Assembly: GCA_963741055.1 (NCBI GenBank)
Contig: CAVUGU010000023.1
Location: 62,001-126,000, forward strand
DNA from: Bog-756 sp963741055
GTDB taxonomy: Bacteria > Actinomycetota > Acidimicrobiia > Acidimicrobiales > RAAP-2
Reading direction: 5' to 3'
DNA: 64,000 bases
Shown here piece after piece: positions 37,127 through 44,752 of the stretch. The notes under the pieces are model-generated. The model worked only from the letters and a program-made list of their open reading frames with translations, had not been told where the DNA came from and did no database searches. A program made the position numbers and the translations under genes. Every line of letters starts with the position of its first letter. Position 1 is the stretch's first letter.

Positions 37127-38530
37127 GTGGGAGGCGACACCACCCTCGACCAGGACGAGACGGCACCCGTGCCGGACCCGATCTCGCCCGGCGTCCCTGC
37201 CGTCAACACTCCTGGCGAGCGCAACCGCCCCGGCGGTGACGCGGGGTCGCCGATCCGCGACGAGTCGCGCCGCGCTCGCAGAGCGCGGCGTCGAGCACAG
37301 ATCCGCCGGCGCCGCACTTGGTTCGGACGTCACCCGAAGTCGACGGTCGTGCTGGTCATCGTGCTGGCGCTGACTCCGGTGTGGTACTCGGCCGGCTCGG
37401 CCGCGACCGACGCCACCCTCGGCCCCACGGTCGGGGCGCGACTCACCGAATGGGCGCGGGACCACGGCGGCGGCTCGGTCGTCAACTGGGCGGAGAACGT
37501 CTGGTACACGTGGCATGCGCCGCCGAAGGGTGGCAAGCCACAGCCGGGAGCGATCCCCAAAGCCACCAGCACGACCCAGACGACGGTTCCCGCCGGGCCC
37601 GTTCATCTTGCCGCGCCCGCACCGGTCGTCCCCTTCGTCGCCGATCCACTGCCCGGTGAGGGTCTGTGGCACCCGATCGGCCGGACGGTCGACGGCATCC
37701 CGGCGATCTACGCCGCGTATATCCGCCCGAACGCAGTCAACACCAGCCTGGTCACCGGTGTCGCCTGGATGGACACCACTCTGCTGGCCGCGACCCTCTA
37801 CGCGGGTTCGATCATTCCGAGCCCCGGGCCGCCCTGGCCCAACCAGGCCCCCATCCCGTCAGCTGCGCTCTCGACGCTCGACGCCGCGTTCAACTCCGGA
37901 TTCCGGATGCCCGATTCGCAGGGCGGGTTCTACCTCGACGGCATGACCGCGTCCGGTTACCCGCTGATTCCGGGGGCCGCGTCGCTTGTGATCACCGCGG
38001 ACGGTACGGCCACGGTCGGAACCTGGGGGACCGAAGTGAAGATGTCGCCTGCGGTGGTGTCGGTGCGACAGAACCTCGCGCTCATCGTGGAGAACGGGCA
38101 GCCCGTTCCCGGTCTCGACGCCAACGACAACCACCGCTGGGGGTTCACCTTGGGTGGCCGCGACCAGGTCTGGCGTTCCGGGGTCGGGGTCACCGCGGAC
38201 GGTGCGCTCGTGTACGCGGCCGGCACCGGCCTCTCGATCGTCGACCTTGCCAACGTGCTCGCCCGTGCCGGCGCGCTCCGTGCGATGGAGCTCGACATCA
38301 ACACCGACTGGGTCAACTTTACGAGTTTCGCTCCCCAGCCCGGCCAGCTCGCGTCACCCGCCAACGGCACGACCCTCACCCGGGACGAGGTGGCTGCTCC
38401 GGACCGTTACTTCGCGCCGTTGTCCCGTGACTTCATCACCATGTCGATCCGCCCACCTGCGACACCCCCGACCACGCCCACCGCGCCGCCCGCCAAGTCC
38501 GCGACGACGAGGCCGTCGAAGAAGGGCTGA
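37127..38530 (+). CDS. Membrane-anchored phosphodiester glycosidase (NAGPA/DUF2233)-like protein
   Basis: About 467 residues: a disordered N-terminus, an Arg-rich stretch (RRARRARRRAQIRRRR), one membrane helix (STVVLVIVLALTPVWYSA), a Pro/Thr-rich linker and an outer domain. The C-terminal pattern GVTADGALVYAAGTGLSIVD LANVLARAGALRAMELDINT DW resembles the NAGPA-type phosphodiester glycosidase end, where the family usually has LDGGGS; here LDINTDW, so activity is uncertain. Pro/Thr/Lys-rich tail. Start GTG 37127 has GGAG six bases upstream; GTG 37046 is also possible. It may act on envelope polymers, given the dpr genes nearby. Confidence 0.65.
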   Translation: MGGDTTLDQDETAPVPDPISPGVPAVNTPGERNRPGGDAGSPIRDESRRARRARRRAQIRRRRTWFGRHPKSTVVLVIVLALTPVWYSAGSAATDATLGPTVGARLTEWARDHGGGSVVNWAENVWYTWHAPPKGGKPQPGAIPKATSTTQTTVPAGPVHLAAPAPVVPFVADPLPGEGLWHPIGRTVDGIPAIYAAYIRPNAVNTSLVTGVAWMDTTLLAATLYAGSIIPSPGPPWPNQAPIPSAALSTLDAAFNSGFRMPDSQGGFYLDGMTASGYPLIPGAASLVITADGTATVGTWGTEVKMSPAVVSVRQNLALIVENGQPVPGLDANDNHRWGFTLGGRDQVWRSGVGVTADGALVYAAGTGLSIVDLANVLARAGALRAMELDINTDWVNFTSFAPQPGQLASPANGTTLTRDEVAAPDRYFAPLSRDFITMSIRPPATPPTTPTAPPAKSATTRPSKKG

Positions 38531-38590
38531 GTCGGCGGAGTTCAGGCGTCGGCTCTGGCGGGTCCCTCTCCGCTCTCGGCTCCTTGGGCC

Positions 38591-38617
38591 GGGACCCCCC
38601 TAGTTCACTTGCGGGGG
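38591..38617 (+). promoter_or_regulatory. C-rich motif and hairpin in a convergent spacer
   Basis: GGGACCCCCCTAGTTC (38591-38606) matches 15 of 16 bases of 12006-12021 in the map/infA spacer. CCCCC (38596-38600) can pair with GGGGG (38613-38617), and GGGACCC can pair with GGGTCCC upstream (around 38560). It may terminate the 37127-38530 transcript. Confidence 0.45.
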
Positions 38618-38618
38618 C

Positions 38619-38651
38619 GTGATGTATATGTACATCACGTGATGTACCTAC
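38619..38651 (-). promoter_or_regulatory. Composite palindrome, copy 2
   Basis: On the plus strand: GTGATGTA, TATG, TACATCAC, GTGATGTA, then CCTAC. It contains the perfect 16-bp palindrome TACATCACGTGATGTA. It is the reverse complement of 11950-11982 with two mismatches. It lies between two convergent genes, which argues against a simple promoter role. Confidence 0.6.
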
Positions 38652-38704
38652 TCGGCAAGTAGTGCACCCCGAGGACATCGAGCGGGGCGGCCGAGTGGTC
38701 CGCC

Positions 38705-38738
38705 CGTGCAAGGTCCGTGCAAGGTCCGGTGCAAGGTC
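38705..38738. repeat. Three GTGCAAGGTC direct repeats
   Basis: CGTGCAAGGTC at 38705 and 38716 and a copy with one extra base at 38727. Intergenic, 54 bases from the palindrome at 38619 and 45 bases beyond the dprE2 stop. Confidence 0.85.
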
Positions 38739-38783
38739 GACGGCCATCCGGGGCGAGCCCGAGGGCGGCACCGGCTCCGACTT

Positions 38784-39545
38784 TCAGCGCGGCATGCGGC
38801 GCCAGAGGATCTGGGGCAGGTGCTTCATCGGGGCGAAGACCCACCGGAGGACCGAGGGGACGTAGACCACACCTGCGCCCGAAGCGATCCCTTTGACCAC
38901 TGCGTCCGCGACCGCCTCTGGGGTCGTCGGGAACGGAGCAGGGCTCGAGCCTTCGGTCATCCGACCGATCACGAAGCCCGGCCGGACGATCATCACCGAC
39001 GCTCCGCTGCCCACCAGCGAGTCGCCCAGCCCCTGCGCGAACGCGTCGAGTCCGGCCTTCGAGGATCCGTAGACGAAGTTGGCACGGCGGACCCGGTCGC
39101 CGGCGACCGAAGAGAGCACGACCAGACGTCCGTGTCCCTGCCGTCGGAAACGGTCGGCGACCGCGACCATCGCGGCGGCGAGCCCGGTGAAGTTGGTGGT
39201 CAGCAGCGAAGCCGTCGCGACCGGGTCGTGCTCGAGCTCGTCCTGGTCACCGAGGATCGCCGCAGCGACCAGGACGCAGTCGATGTCGCCGAACTGGTCG
39301 AACACCTTGTCGACGAGGGCCCGGTGGCCGTCGACGTCGGTCGAGTCGAACTCGACGGTCTCGACGACCTCGGCTCCGGCCGCAGTCGCACGGACGCGTG
39401 CCTCACGCAGGCGCTCACCGGCTCGCCCCGCGAGGACGACGGTCCGACAGCGCGCCGACACCAGCCGGTCGACGATGGCTTGTGCGATCTCGGAGGATCC
39501 GCCGAGGACCAGTACCGACTGGGGTTGTCCGACCGCGTCGATCAC
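38784..39545 (-). CDS. dprE2: Decaprenylphospho-beta-D-erythro-pentofuranosid-2-ulose 2-reductase DprE2
   Basis: Second half of the epimerisation that makes decaprenylphosphoryl-arabinose. 253-residue SDR: VLVLGGSSEIAQAIVDRLV (NAD(P) loop), VLSSVAG and YGSSKAGLD (Ser and Y-x-x-x-K), with a C-terminus resembling mycobacterial DprE2 (WVFAPMKHLPQILWRRMPR). GTG 39545 overlaps the dprE1 stop as GTGA, supporting the assignment; the longer open frame upstream lies inside dprE1. Confidence 0.9.
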   Translation of the reverse strand: MIDAVGQPQSVLVLGGSSEIAQAIVDRLVSARCRTVVLAGRAGERLREARVRATAAGAEVVETVEFDSTDVDGHRALVDKVFDQFGDIDCVLVAAAILGDQDELEHDPVATASLLTTNFTGLAAAMVAVADRFRRQGHGRLVVLSSVAGDRVRRANFVYGSSKAGLDAFAQGLGDSLVGSGASVMIVRPGFVIGRMTEGSSPAPFPTTPEAVADAVVKGIASGAGVVYVPSVLRWVFAPMKHLPQILWRRMPR

Positions 39546-41077
39546 GAACGACTCACCGGCGGAGCGGTCGCAGCGGCACCCTCGCGGTCGGTGTCGCGGA
39601 CAGAGGTGCTCCGCTTCTGCCTCGCGCCGTTCTGGCCGCTCGTCCGCCGACGCGACCCTCGCTTCGTAGGGTTCTCGGTGGGCGGGCAGAGACCGAGGCG
39701 CCGCCCGAGATCGGAACGGAGCACGCCGTCCGGATCGATCCGCCGTCGTACGGCGAGCCACTCGTCGTAGCGCGGGTACATGGCCGAGAAGTTCGACGGC
39801 GCGAGGCGAGAGTCCTTGGCCAAGTAGACCCGTCCACCCGCCGCGACCACCTGTTCATCGAGCTCGTCGAGGAGCGGGCCGAGCCGCTCGGCGCCGATCG
39901 GCAGGTCGAGCGCGAGCGTCCAGCCGGGCATCGGGAACGAGAGCGGCCCCGGATCCGCCGGACCGAAGCGCTTGAGGACGGCGAGGAAGGAGGCGAGCCG
40001 CTCGCTGCTCAGTCGCTCGACCACGGTGCGCACGGTCGCCGACTGCTCGAAGGGCACGACGAACTGGTACTGCAGGAAGCCTTTCGTGCCGTAGAGCCGG
40101 TTCCACTCGGCCACGCCGTCGAGTGGATGGAAGAAGCTGGCCATGTGTTCGGGGTGCGCGACCTGGTGGGACGGTGCCTTTCGGTACCACGCCTCATTGA
40201 ACGCGGCGACGGTGACCGGGTTGAGGAGCCCGCTCGGCGGCGTCAGCGGGACCCGTGCGAGCGACCGGGGCGCAAAGGCGCGCGCCCGCGAGGAGTCGCG
40301 TCGCAGCCTCGGGGGAAGATCTTCGAGCCGCGCGTGGTCGCCGCGGGTCAGCACCGAGCGTCCGAGCCGGCTCCCCGACGCCTGGCAGTCGATCCAGGCG
40401 ACCGAGTAGCGGTACGACGCGTCGTCTCGCTCCATCATCTCCATGGCGGTGTCGAGGTCGCGCGCCCGGTCGGTGTCCACCAGCAGGTAGCTCGTCTCGA
40501 CCGGCATCATCTGCACGGTGGCCTCGGTCACCACACCGGTCAGGCCCATCCCTCCCGTGGTGGCCCAGAAGAGAGCCGGGTCCGACTCCGGGGTGAGGTC
40601 GACGGTCCCGGTGGGCGTCGCCAGGGTCATCGCCCGCACGTGCGAGCCGAACGCACCGTCGACGTGGTGGTTCTTCCCGTGGATGTCGGCGGCGATCGCG
40701 CCCCCGACGGTGACCTGACGGGTGCCGGGGGTGACCGGCACGAACCAGCCGAGTGGCACCAGCCGCCGCATGAGAGTCTCGAGACTGGTTCCGGCTCCGA
40801 CCGTCACCTGTCCGCTCTCGAGGTCGGCGCGGTACACCGAGTCGAGCCAGGTCGCGTCCAGCACCCGTCCACCGGCGTTCTGGGCTGCGTCGCCGTAGCT
40901 CCGTCCGAGCCCTCGGGCGATGACTCCGCGATCCGCCCGCCCCCCACCATCGGCGGACTCTTGGAGAAGCGCGGCGACCGCGGAGGGCTCGAGGGCGTGG
41001 ACGACCTCGGCGGCGCTCGGCGCGGTGCGTCCCCAGCCGGTGAGCAGCGCCCTCGGCGCCGAGTTCTCTCCGATCAC
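39542..41077 (-). CDS. dprE1: Decaprenylphosphoryl-beta-D-ribose 2-oxidase DprE1
   Basis: FAD oxidase acting on C2 of decaprenylphosphoryl-ribose. 511 residues: FAD-binding PCMH part (RGLGRSYGDAAQNAGG, VTPGTRQVTVGGAIAADIHG KNHHVDGAFG) and the substrate domain (GTKGFLQYQFVVPFE, LSFPMPGWTLALDLPI, YLAKDSRLAPSNFSAMYPR). The lysine of AKDSR matches the catalytic Lys of mycobacterial DprE1. The benzothiazinone-target Cys position is Ala (codon 39911-39913). An extra polar tail of about 45 residues follows. GTG start overlaps the ubiA stop. Confidence 0.92.
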   Translation of the reverse strand: MIGENSAPRALLTGWGRTAPSAAEVVHALEPSAVAALLQESADGGGRADRGVIARGLGRSYGDAAQNAGGRVLDATWLDSVYRADLESGQVTVGAGTSLETLMRRLVPLGWFVPVTPGTRQVTVGGAIAADIHGKNHHVDGAFGSHVRAMTLATPTGTVDLTPESDPALFWATTGGMGLTGVVTEATVQMMPVETSYLLVDTDRARDLDTAMEMMERDDASYRYSVAWIDCQASGSRLGRSVLTRGDHARLEDLPPRLRRDSSRARAFAPRSLARVPLTPPSGLLNPVTVAAFNEAWYRKAPSHQVAHPEHMASFFHPLDGVAEWNRLYGTKGFLQYQFVVPFEQSATVRTVVERLSSERLASFLAVLKRFGPADPGPLSFPMPGWTLALDLPIGAERLGPLLDELDEQVVAAGGRVYLAKDSRLAPSNFSAMYPRYDEWLAVRRRIDPDGVLRSDLGRRLGLCPPTENPTKRGSRRRTSGQNGARQKRSTSVRDTDREGAAATAPPVSRS

Positions 41078-42036
41078 CGCGCGTACGCGCCGACTGCGAA
41101 CAGTCCCACCCAGCACACTCCGTAGAGCTGCAGCCGGTGATCGTGCACGGCCAGGTCCTCGGGTGCCGCGCCGTGGCCGGAGTCGAGGAGCCGCAGCACG
41201 TGCAGCAGGGCGATGACGAAGGGGACGATGCTCAGCTCGAACCAGATCGGGTGGTGGCCAGGATGGACCTGTGCCGCGCGTTCGAAGGCCCACAGGCAGT
41301 AGGCGGTCACCGTGACCGCGGCCGACAGGGTCCACACCGAACGCAGGTACGAAGAGGTGTAGGTGGCGAGCGTCTGGCGAACGGTGGCCTGATCGGTGTG
41401 GTTCTCGTCGAGGAGCTGTTTCTCCCCGGCACGTTTGCCGGTCACGACGAGGAGCGAGCCGAACGAGGCGACGATCAAGAACCAATTGGACAGCGCGACG
41501 TTGGTGGCGACGCCACCCGCGATCGCCCGGAGGACGAACCCGGCGCTCACTGCGACCAGGTCGAGTACCGGCTCGTGCTTGAGCTCCAACGAATAGGCGA
41601 TGTTGACCGCGACGTAGACGGCCATGACCAACGCCAGGTGCCAGCCCGCCAAGAGGCCTGCTGTCACCAAGGAGGCGGCCATCAGGACGGAGCCGACGCC
41701 CAGCGCGAGTGGGATGGGGACCACCCCTGCGGCAACCGGACGGAGCCGCTTGAGCGGATGCCGCCGGTCGGCGTCGGCATCGATCACGTCGTTGACGAAG
41801 TAGGTGCCCGACGCAGCGAGGCAGAAGATGCCGAAAGCAGCCGCACTCCGCCAGAAGACGGCCCAGTGGAGGAGTACGCCGGCCGCACCTGGAGCCACGA
41901 AGACCAACAGGTTCTTGATCCACTGGCGAGGCCGTGCCAACCGGACCAGTCCCATCGTGAGAGACGGGCCTGCCCGCCCGGGCAGGTCGGCAGCCCGCTT
42001 GTCGGGAGTGTCCACAGCCTCTGCCGAAGTGGTCAC
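41074..42036 (-). CDS. ubiA: Decaprenyl-phosphate phosphoribosyltransferase (UbiA family)
   Basis: Transfers 5-phosphoribose from PRPP to polyprenyl phosphate, the entry step to decaprenylphosphoryl-arabinose. 320 residues, polytopic. First Asp motif NDVIDADADRRHP; second region YSLELKHEPVLDLVAVSAGF VLRAIAGG, very like mycobacterial Rv3806c. N-terminus VRLARPRQWIKNLLVFVAP. Start GTG 42036 after a leader of about 77 bases. First gene of a tightly overlapping three-gene operon with dprE1 and dprE2. Confidence 0.92.
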   Translation of the reverse strand: MTTSAEAVDTPDKRAADLPGRAGPSLTMGLVRLARPRQWIKNLLVFVAPGAAGVLLHWAVFWRSAAAFGIFCLAASGTYFVNDVIDADADRRHPLKRLRPVAAGVVPIPLALGVGSVLMAASLVTAGLLAGWHLALVMAVYVAVNIAYSLELKHEPVLDLVAVSAGFVLRAIAGGVATNVALSNWFLIVASFGSLLVVTGKRAGEKQLLDENHTDQATVRQTLATYTSSYLRSVWTLSAAVTVTAYCLWAFERAAQVHPGHHPIWFELSIVPFVIALLHVLRLLDSGHGAAPEDLAVHDHRLQLYGVCWVGLFAVGAYAR

Positions 42037-42113
42037 AGCGTCCTCGGTGCTCGATCGTGACGCCTGCGCTCGGACGTATGCCGCCTGCGCAGGGAAGGTG
42101 TCTTGCGGATCCC

Positions 42114-42119
42114 AGGGTA
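42114..42119 (-). promoter_or_regulatory. Putative -10 box for ubiA-dprE1-dprE2
   Basis: TACCCT on the minus strand, about 77 bases before the ubiA GTG, in the divergent spacer. Confidence 0.35.
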
Positions 42120-42179
42120 GAGCGTCACCGGCCGGTGGGGAGGCAGTCTGCGGTCCCGCCACCGCTCCGGGTGTCCCGT

Positions 42180-42185
42180 TAGGTT
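42180..42185 (+). promoter_or_regulatory. -10 box for the GT-C-like gene (leaderless)
   Basis: TAGGTT ten bases before ATG 42196. Confidence 0.45.
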
Positions 42186-42195
42186 TGAGCCGACG

Positions 42196-44091
42196 ATGGA
42201 CGACGAGCCGCCGCTGGCCGTTCGCGGCACTCCGGCCGTGTGGACAGGTCTCGTGATCGCCGTCGTGTACCTCGCCCTGGCGGTCGGCGTCTACTGGAAC
42301 GTCTGGAGCACCCACCCGGCCACCGTCTCCCAGCCGGGAGGCGATCAGTTCTCCAACATGTGGTTCCTCCAGTGGGTCCCCTTCGCCATCGCCCACGCGC
42401 ACAACCCCTTCTTCTCCAACTTCGCGAACTACCCGTTCGGGCTCAACCTCCTCGTCAACACCAGCTCGCTCTTCCTCGGGGCCCTGGTTTCCCCGGTGAC
42501 CGTCCTGTGGGGTCCGGTGGCCGCCTTCAACACGGTCAGCACCCTTGCCCTCGCCGCGTCCGCCGGCGCGGGCTATCTCTTCGTGCGCGAATGGACCACC
42601 TGGCGCCCGGCCGCGTTCGTCGGAGGCCTGCTCTTCGGCTTCGGCCCCTACGCGATCGCGCAGAGCAACGGTGGCCATACCAACTTGACCTTCGTCGTCT
42701 TCCCGCCGCTCATCCTCCTGGTGGCGTCGCGCATCGTGGTCGCGCAGCGGGGCCGGGCGGCCGTGTGGGGCATCGTGCTCGGTCTGTTGGTAACCGCCCA
42801 GTTCTTCGTCTCGACGGAGGTCCTTGCCTCGACCGTCGTGTTCGCCGCCCTCGGCCTCTTGGTCGTCGCGATCGTCGGCCGTCGAAGCGTGCGCGCCCAT
42901 CTGCGCTACGCGCTCGAAGGCGGGGCGTGGGCCCTCGGCGTCGCGGTCGTGCTGCTCGCCTACCCGGTGTGGTTCGCGCTGGCCGGCCCCGGTCACATCA
43001 GTGGCCCGATCCAGCTGGTTCCACAGGGCTACCGCGCCGATCTGCTCGGAGCGGTCGTGCCCGACTCGGTCCAGCGCTTCGCACCCTCCGGCCTCGCCCG
43101 AACCGCGGCCAACTTCGCCAACAGCCCACAGGAGAACGGTTCCTACCTGGGGATCACCCTGTTGTTGGTCCTCTTGATCGGAACGGTCGCCCTCTGGCGG
43201 CGATCGGCCGTGGTACGGGTCGGATCGATCCTCACGCTGTCGGCATTCGTCCTCTCGCTCGGAGGGGGCCTCGTCGTGACCGGCCGGCCCGGCGCGATCG
43301 CCACCGGCTTCCCCTTGCCCGAGCGGCTCTTCGAGAAGCTCCCGCTGCTCTCGAACACCATCCCCGCCCGGTACTCGCTCTTCGTGGAGCTGTTCGCCGC
43401 GCTGGTGCTCGGCGTCATCCTCGACCGACTCCACCGGTCGCTCCGGACCGGGTCCGACGGTTCGGGTCGACGCCACCGGCCGAGCAGCAGGCAGCACCTC
43501 GCCCTTCGCGCCACCCTCCTCCCGGCTCTGGTCGCGGTGGTCGCCCTGGTACCGCTCTGGCCTGCTGCGCCCTTCGAGGCGGTGGGACCGGTCGGAACGC
43601 CGCCGTACTTCACGTCGCCGGCCATCGCCCGGATTCCCTCGGGGAGCGTGGCGGTCGTCTACCCGTACCCGAACTCCCCGACGCCCGACGCGCAGGGCTG
43701 GCAGGCGATCTCCTCGCTGCACTTCCGAATGCCCGGGGGCTACTTCCTCGTTCCGGGACCGGATCAGAAGATCGCGTTCTCGCCGCCGCTCGGCTACACG
43801 CGCGACACCCTGGTGGCGCAGGTCCTCTACGAGCTCTCCGTCGATGAGGCGCCGGCACTGACCCCTGCGCTCCGGGCGTCGGTTCTGCTCCAGCTCCGGT
43901 CGTGGCGGGTCGGGAGCGTGGTGGCGGTGCCCGGGCGCGGTGAGAACCCGACGGCCGCGATCGCCTATCTGACCTCGCTGTTCGGTCGCCCGCCGCGACC
44001 CGAGGGGGGCGGCACCTTTGCGTGGTACGGCCTTCCGACCACGCTCGCGACGGCTGCGCCGATTGGAGGGGTGCAGACCCCTCAGGGCTAG
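42196..44091 (+). CDS. Polytopic membrane protein, GT-C glycosyltransferase-like
   Basis: 631 residues, about ten or more membrane helices in the first 480 residues and a globular C-terminus outside. The first loop has QPGGDQFSNMWFLQWVPFAI, an acidic loop after helix 1 like the catalytic loop of GT-C enzymes that use polyprenyl-phosphate sugars. No closer family is recognised. Divergent from the ubiA-dprE1-dprE2 operon, so a transferase using decaprenylphosphoryl-arabinose is possible but inferred only from position and fold. Confidence 0.7.
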   Translation: MDDEPPLAVRGTPAVWTGLVIAVVYLALAVGVYWNVWSTHPATVSQPGGDQFSNMWFLQWVPFAIAHAHNPFFSNFANYPFGLNLLVNTSSLFLGALVSPVTVLWGPVAAFNTVSTLALAASAGAGYLFVREWTTWRPAAFVGGLLFGFGPYAIAQSNGGHTNLTFVVFPPLILLVASRIVVAQRGRAAVWGIVLGLLVTAQFFVSTEVLASTVVFAALGLLVVAIVGRRSVRAHLRYALEGGAWALGVAVVLLAYPVWFALAGPGHISGPIQLVPQGYRADLLGAVVPDSVQRFAPSGLARTAANFANSPQENGSYLGITLLLVLLIGTVALWRRSAVVRVGSILTLSAFVLSLGGGLVVTGRPGAIATGFPLPERLFEKLPLLSNTIPARYSLFVELFAALVLGVILDRLHRSLRTGSDGSGRRHRPSSRQHLALRATLLPALVAVVALVPLWPAAPFEAVGPVGTPPYFTSPAIARIPSGSVAVVYPYPNSPTPDAQGWQAISSLHFRMPGGYFLVPGPDQKIAFSPPLGYTRDTLVAQVLYELSVDEAPALTPALRASVLLQLRSWRVGSVVAVPGRGENPTAAIAYLTSLFGRPPRPEGGGTFAWYGLPTTLATAAPIGGVQTPQG

Positions 44092-44094
44092 TAT
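44089..44094 (+). promoter_or_regulatory. -10 box for the B12-binding protein (leaderless)
   Basis: TAGTAT, overlapping the stop of the preceding gene, eight bases before GTG 44103. Confidence 0.5.
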
Positions 44095-44102
44095 TCGCCC
44101 CC

Positions 44103-44516
44103 GTGAAGCGCCCGTACCGCGTGGTCGTCGCCAAGCCCGGGCTCGACGGACACGACAGGGGCGCAAAGGTCATCGCCCGTGCGCTGCGGGACGCCGGGTT
44201 CGAGGTGATCTACACCGGCCTCCATCAGACCCCCGAGCAGGTGGTGCAGGCGGTCGTCCAGGAGGATGCCGACGCCGTCGGCCTCTCGTTGCTGTCGGGT
44301 GCCCACCTCACCCTCGTCCCGAGGGTGATCAAGGGACTCGCCGAGCAGGGCCGTGGTGACGTCCTGGTGCTGGTCGGAGGCATCATCCCCGAAGCGGACA
44401 TCCCGGTTCTGAAGGACCTCGGGGTCGCCCAGGTGTTCACCCCGGGGGCGCCGCTGCCGGCCATCGGCGAGTGGCTCGCGGACGCGCTCGACGAGCGGGA
44501 GACCGGAGTGGCCTGA
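44103..44516 (+). CDS. Cobalamin-binding subunit of an acyl-CoA mutase
   Basis: 137 residues forming one B12-binding domain: VVVAKPGLDGHDRGAKVIAR (D-x-H-x-x-G with the Co-ligating His), LSLLSGAHL and VLVGGIIPEAD. This is the small, separate subunit found with methylmalonyl-CoA or 2-hydroxyisobutyryl-CoA type mutases. No catalytic large subunit, MeaB chaperone or epimerase is in the window, so its partner must be elsewhere. GTG 44103 is supported by the TAGTAT box. Confidence 0.9.
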   Translation: MKRPYRVVVAKPGLDGHDRGAKVIARALRDAGFEVIYTGLHQTPEQVVQAVVQEDADAVGLSLLSGAHLTLVPRVIKGLAEQGRGDVLVLVGGIIPEADIPVLKDLGVAQVFTPGAPLPAIGEWLADALDERETGVA

Positions 44517-44752
44517 CCACGACGCCGACCGGACGGGCCCTCGACCCGATCCGGGCCGGCCACGGGGGGCACGTTTTGCCAGCGGGTCGCCGAGGACCGT
44601 GCCGTCACGGTGCTCGGCGCGTGGCTGGGCAACGAGTACCGAGCGGCCGGCCTCTTCGACAGAGCGACAAGACGACCCGAGCGACACGAGCACGAGAATC
44701 GACGAGCAGACAGAGCAGACAGAGCAACAGAGGACAGAGAGGAACGGATCCG

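Noticed and set aside
38627..38642. TACATCACGTGATGTA considered as a parS site
   Set aside because: Only the central CACGTG and outer T/A agree with the bacterial parS consensus; the arms differ and no parA/parB genes are nearby.
44517..44752. A small gene upstream of sucC (fragment VTVLGAWLGNEYRAAGLFD)
   Set aside because: A short non-repetitive stretch only; no start with an RBS, no recognised family, and the frame runs into the repeat-rich leader.
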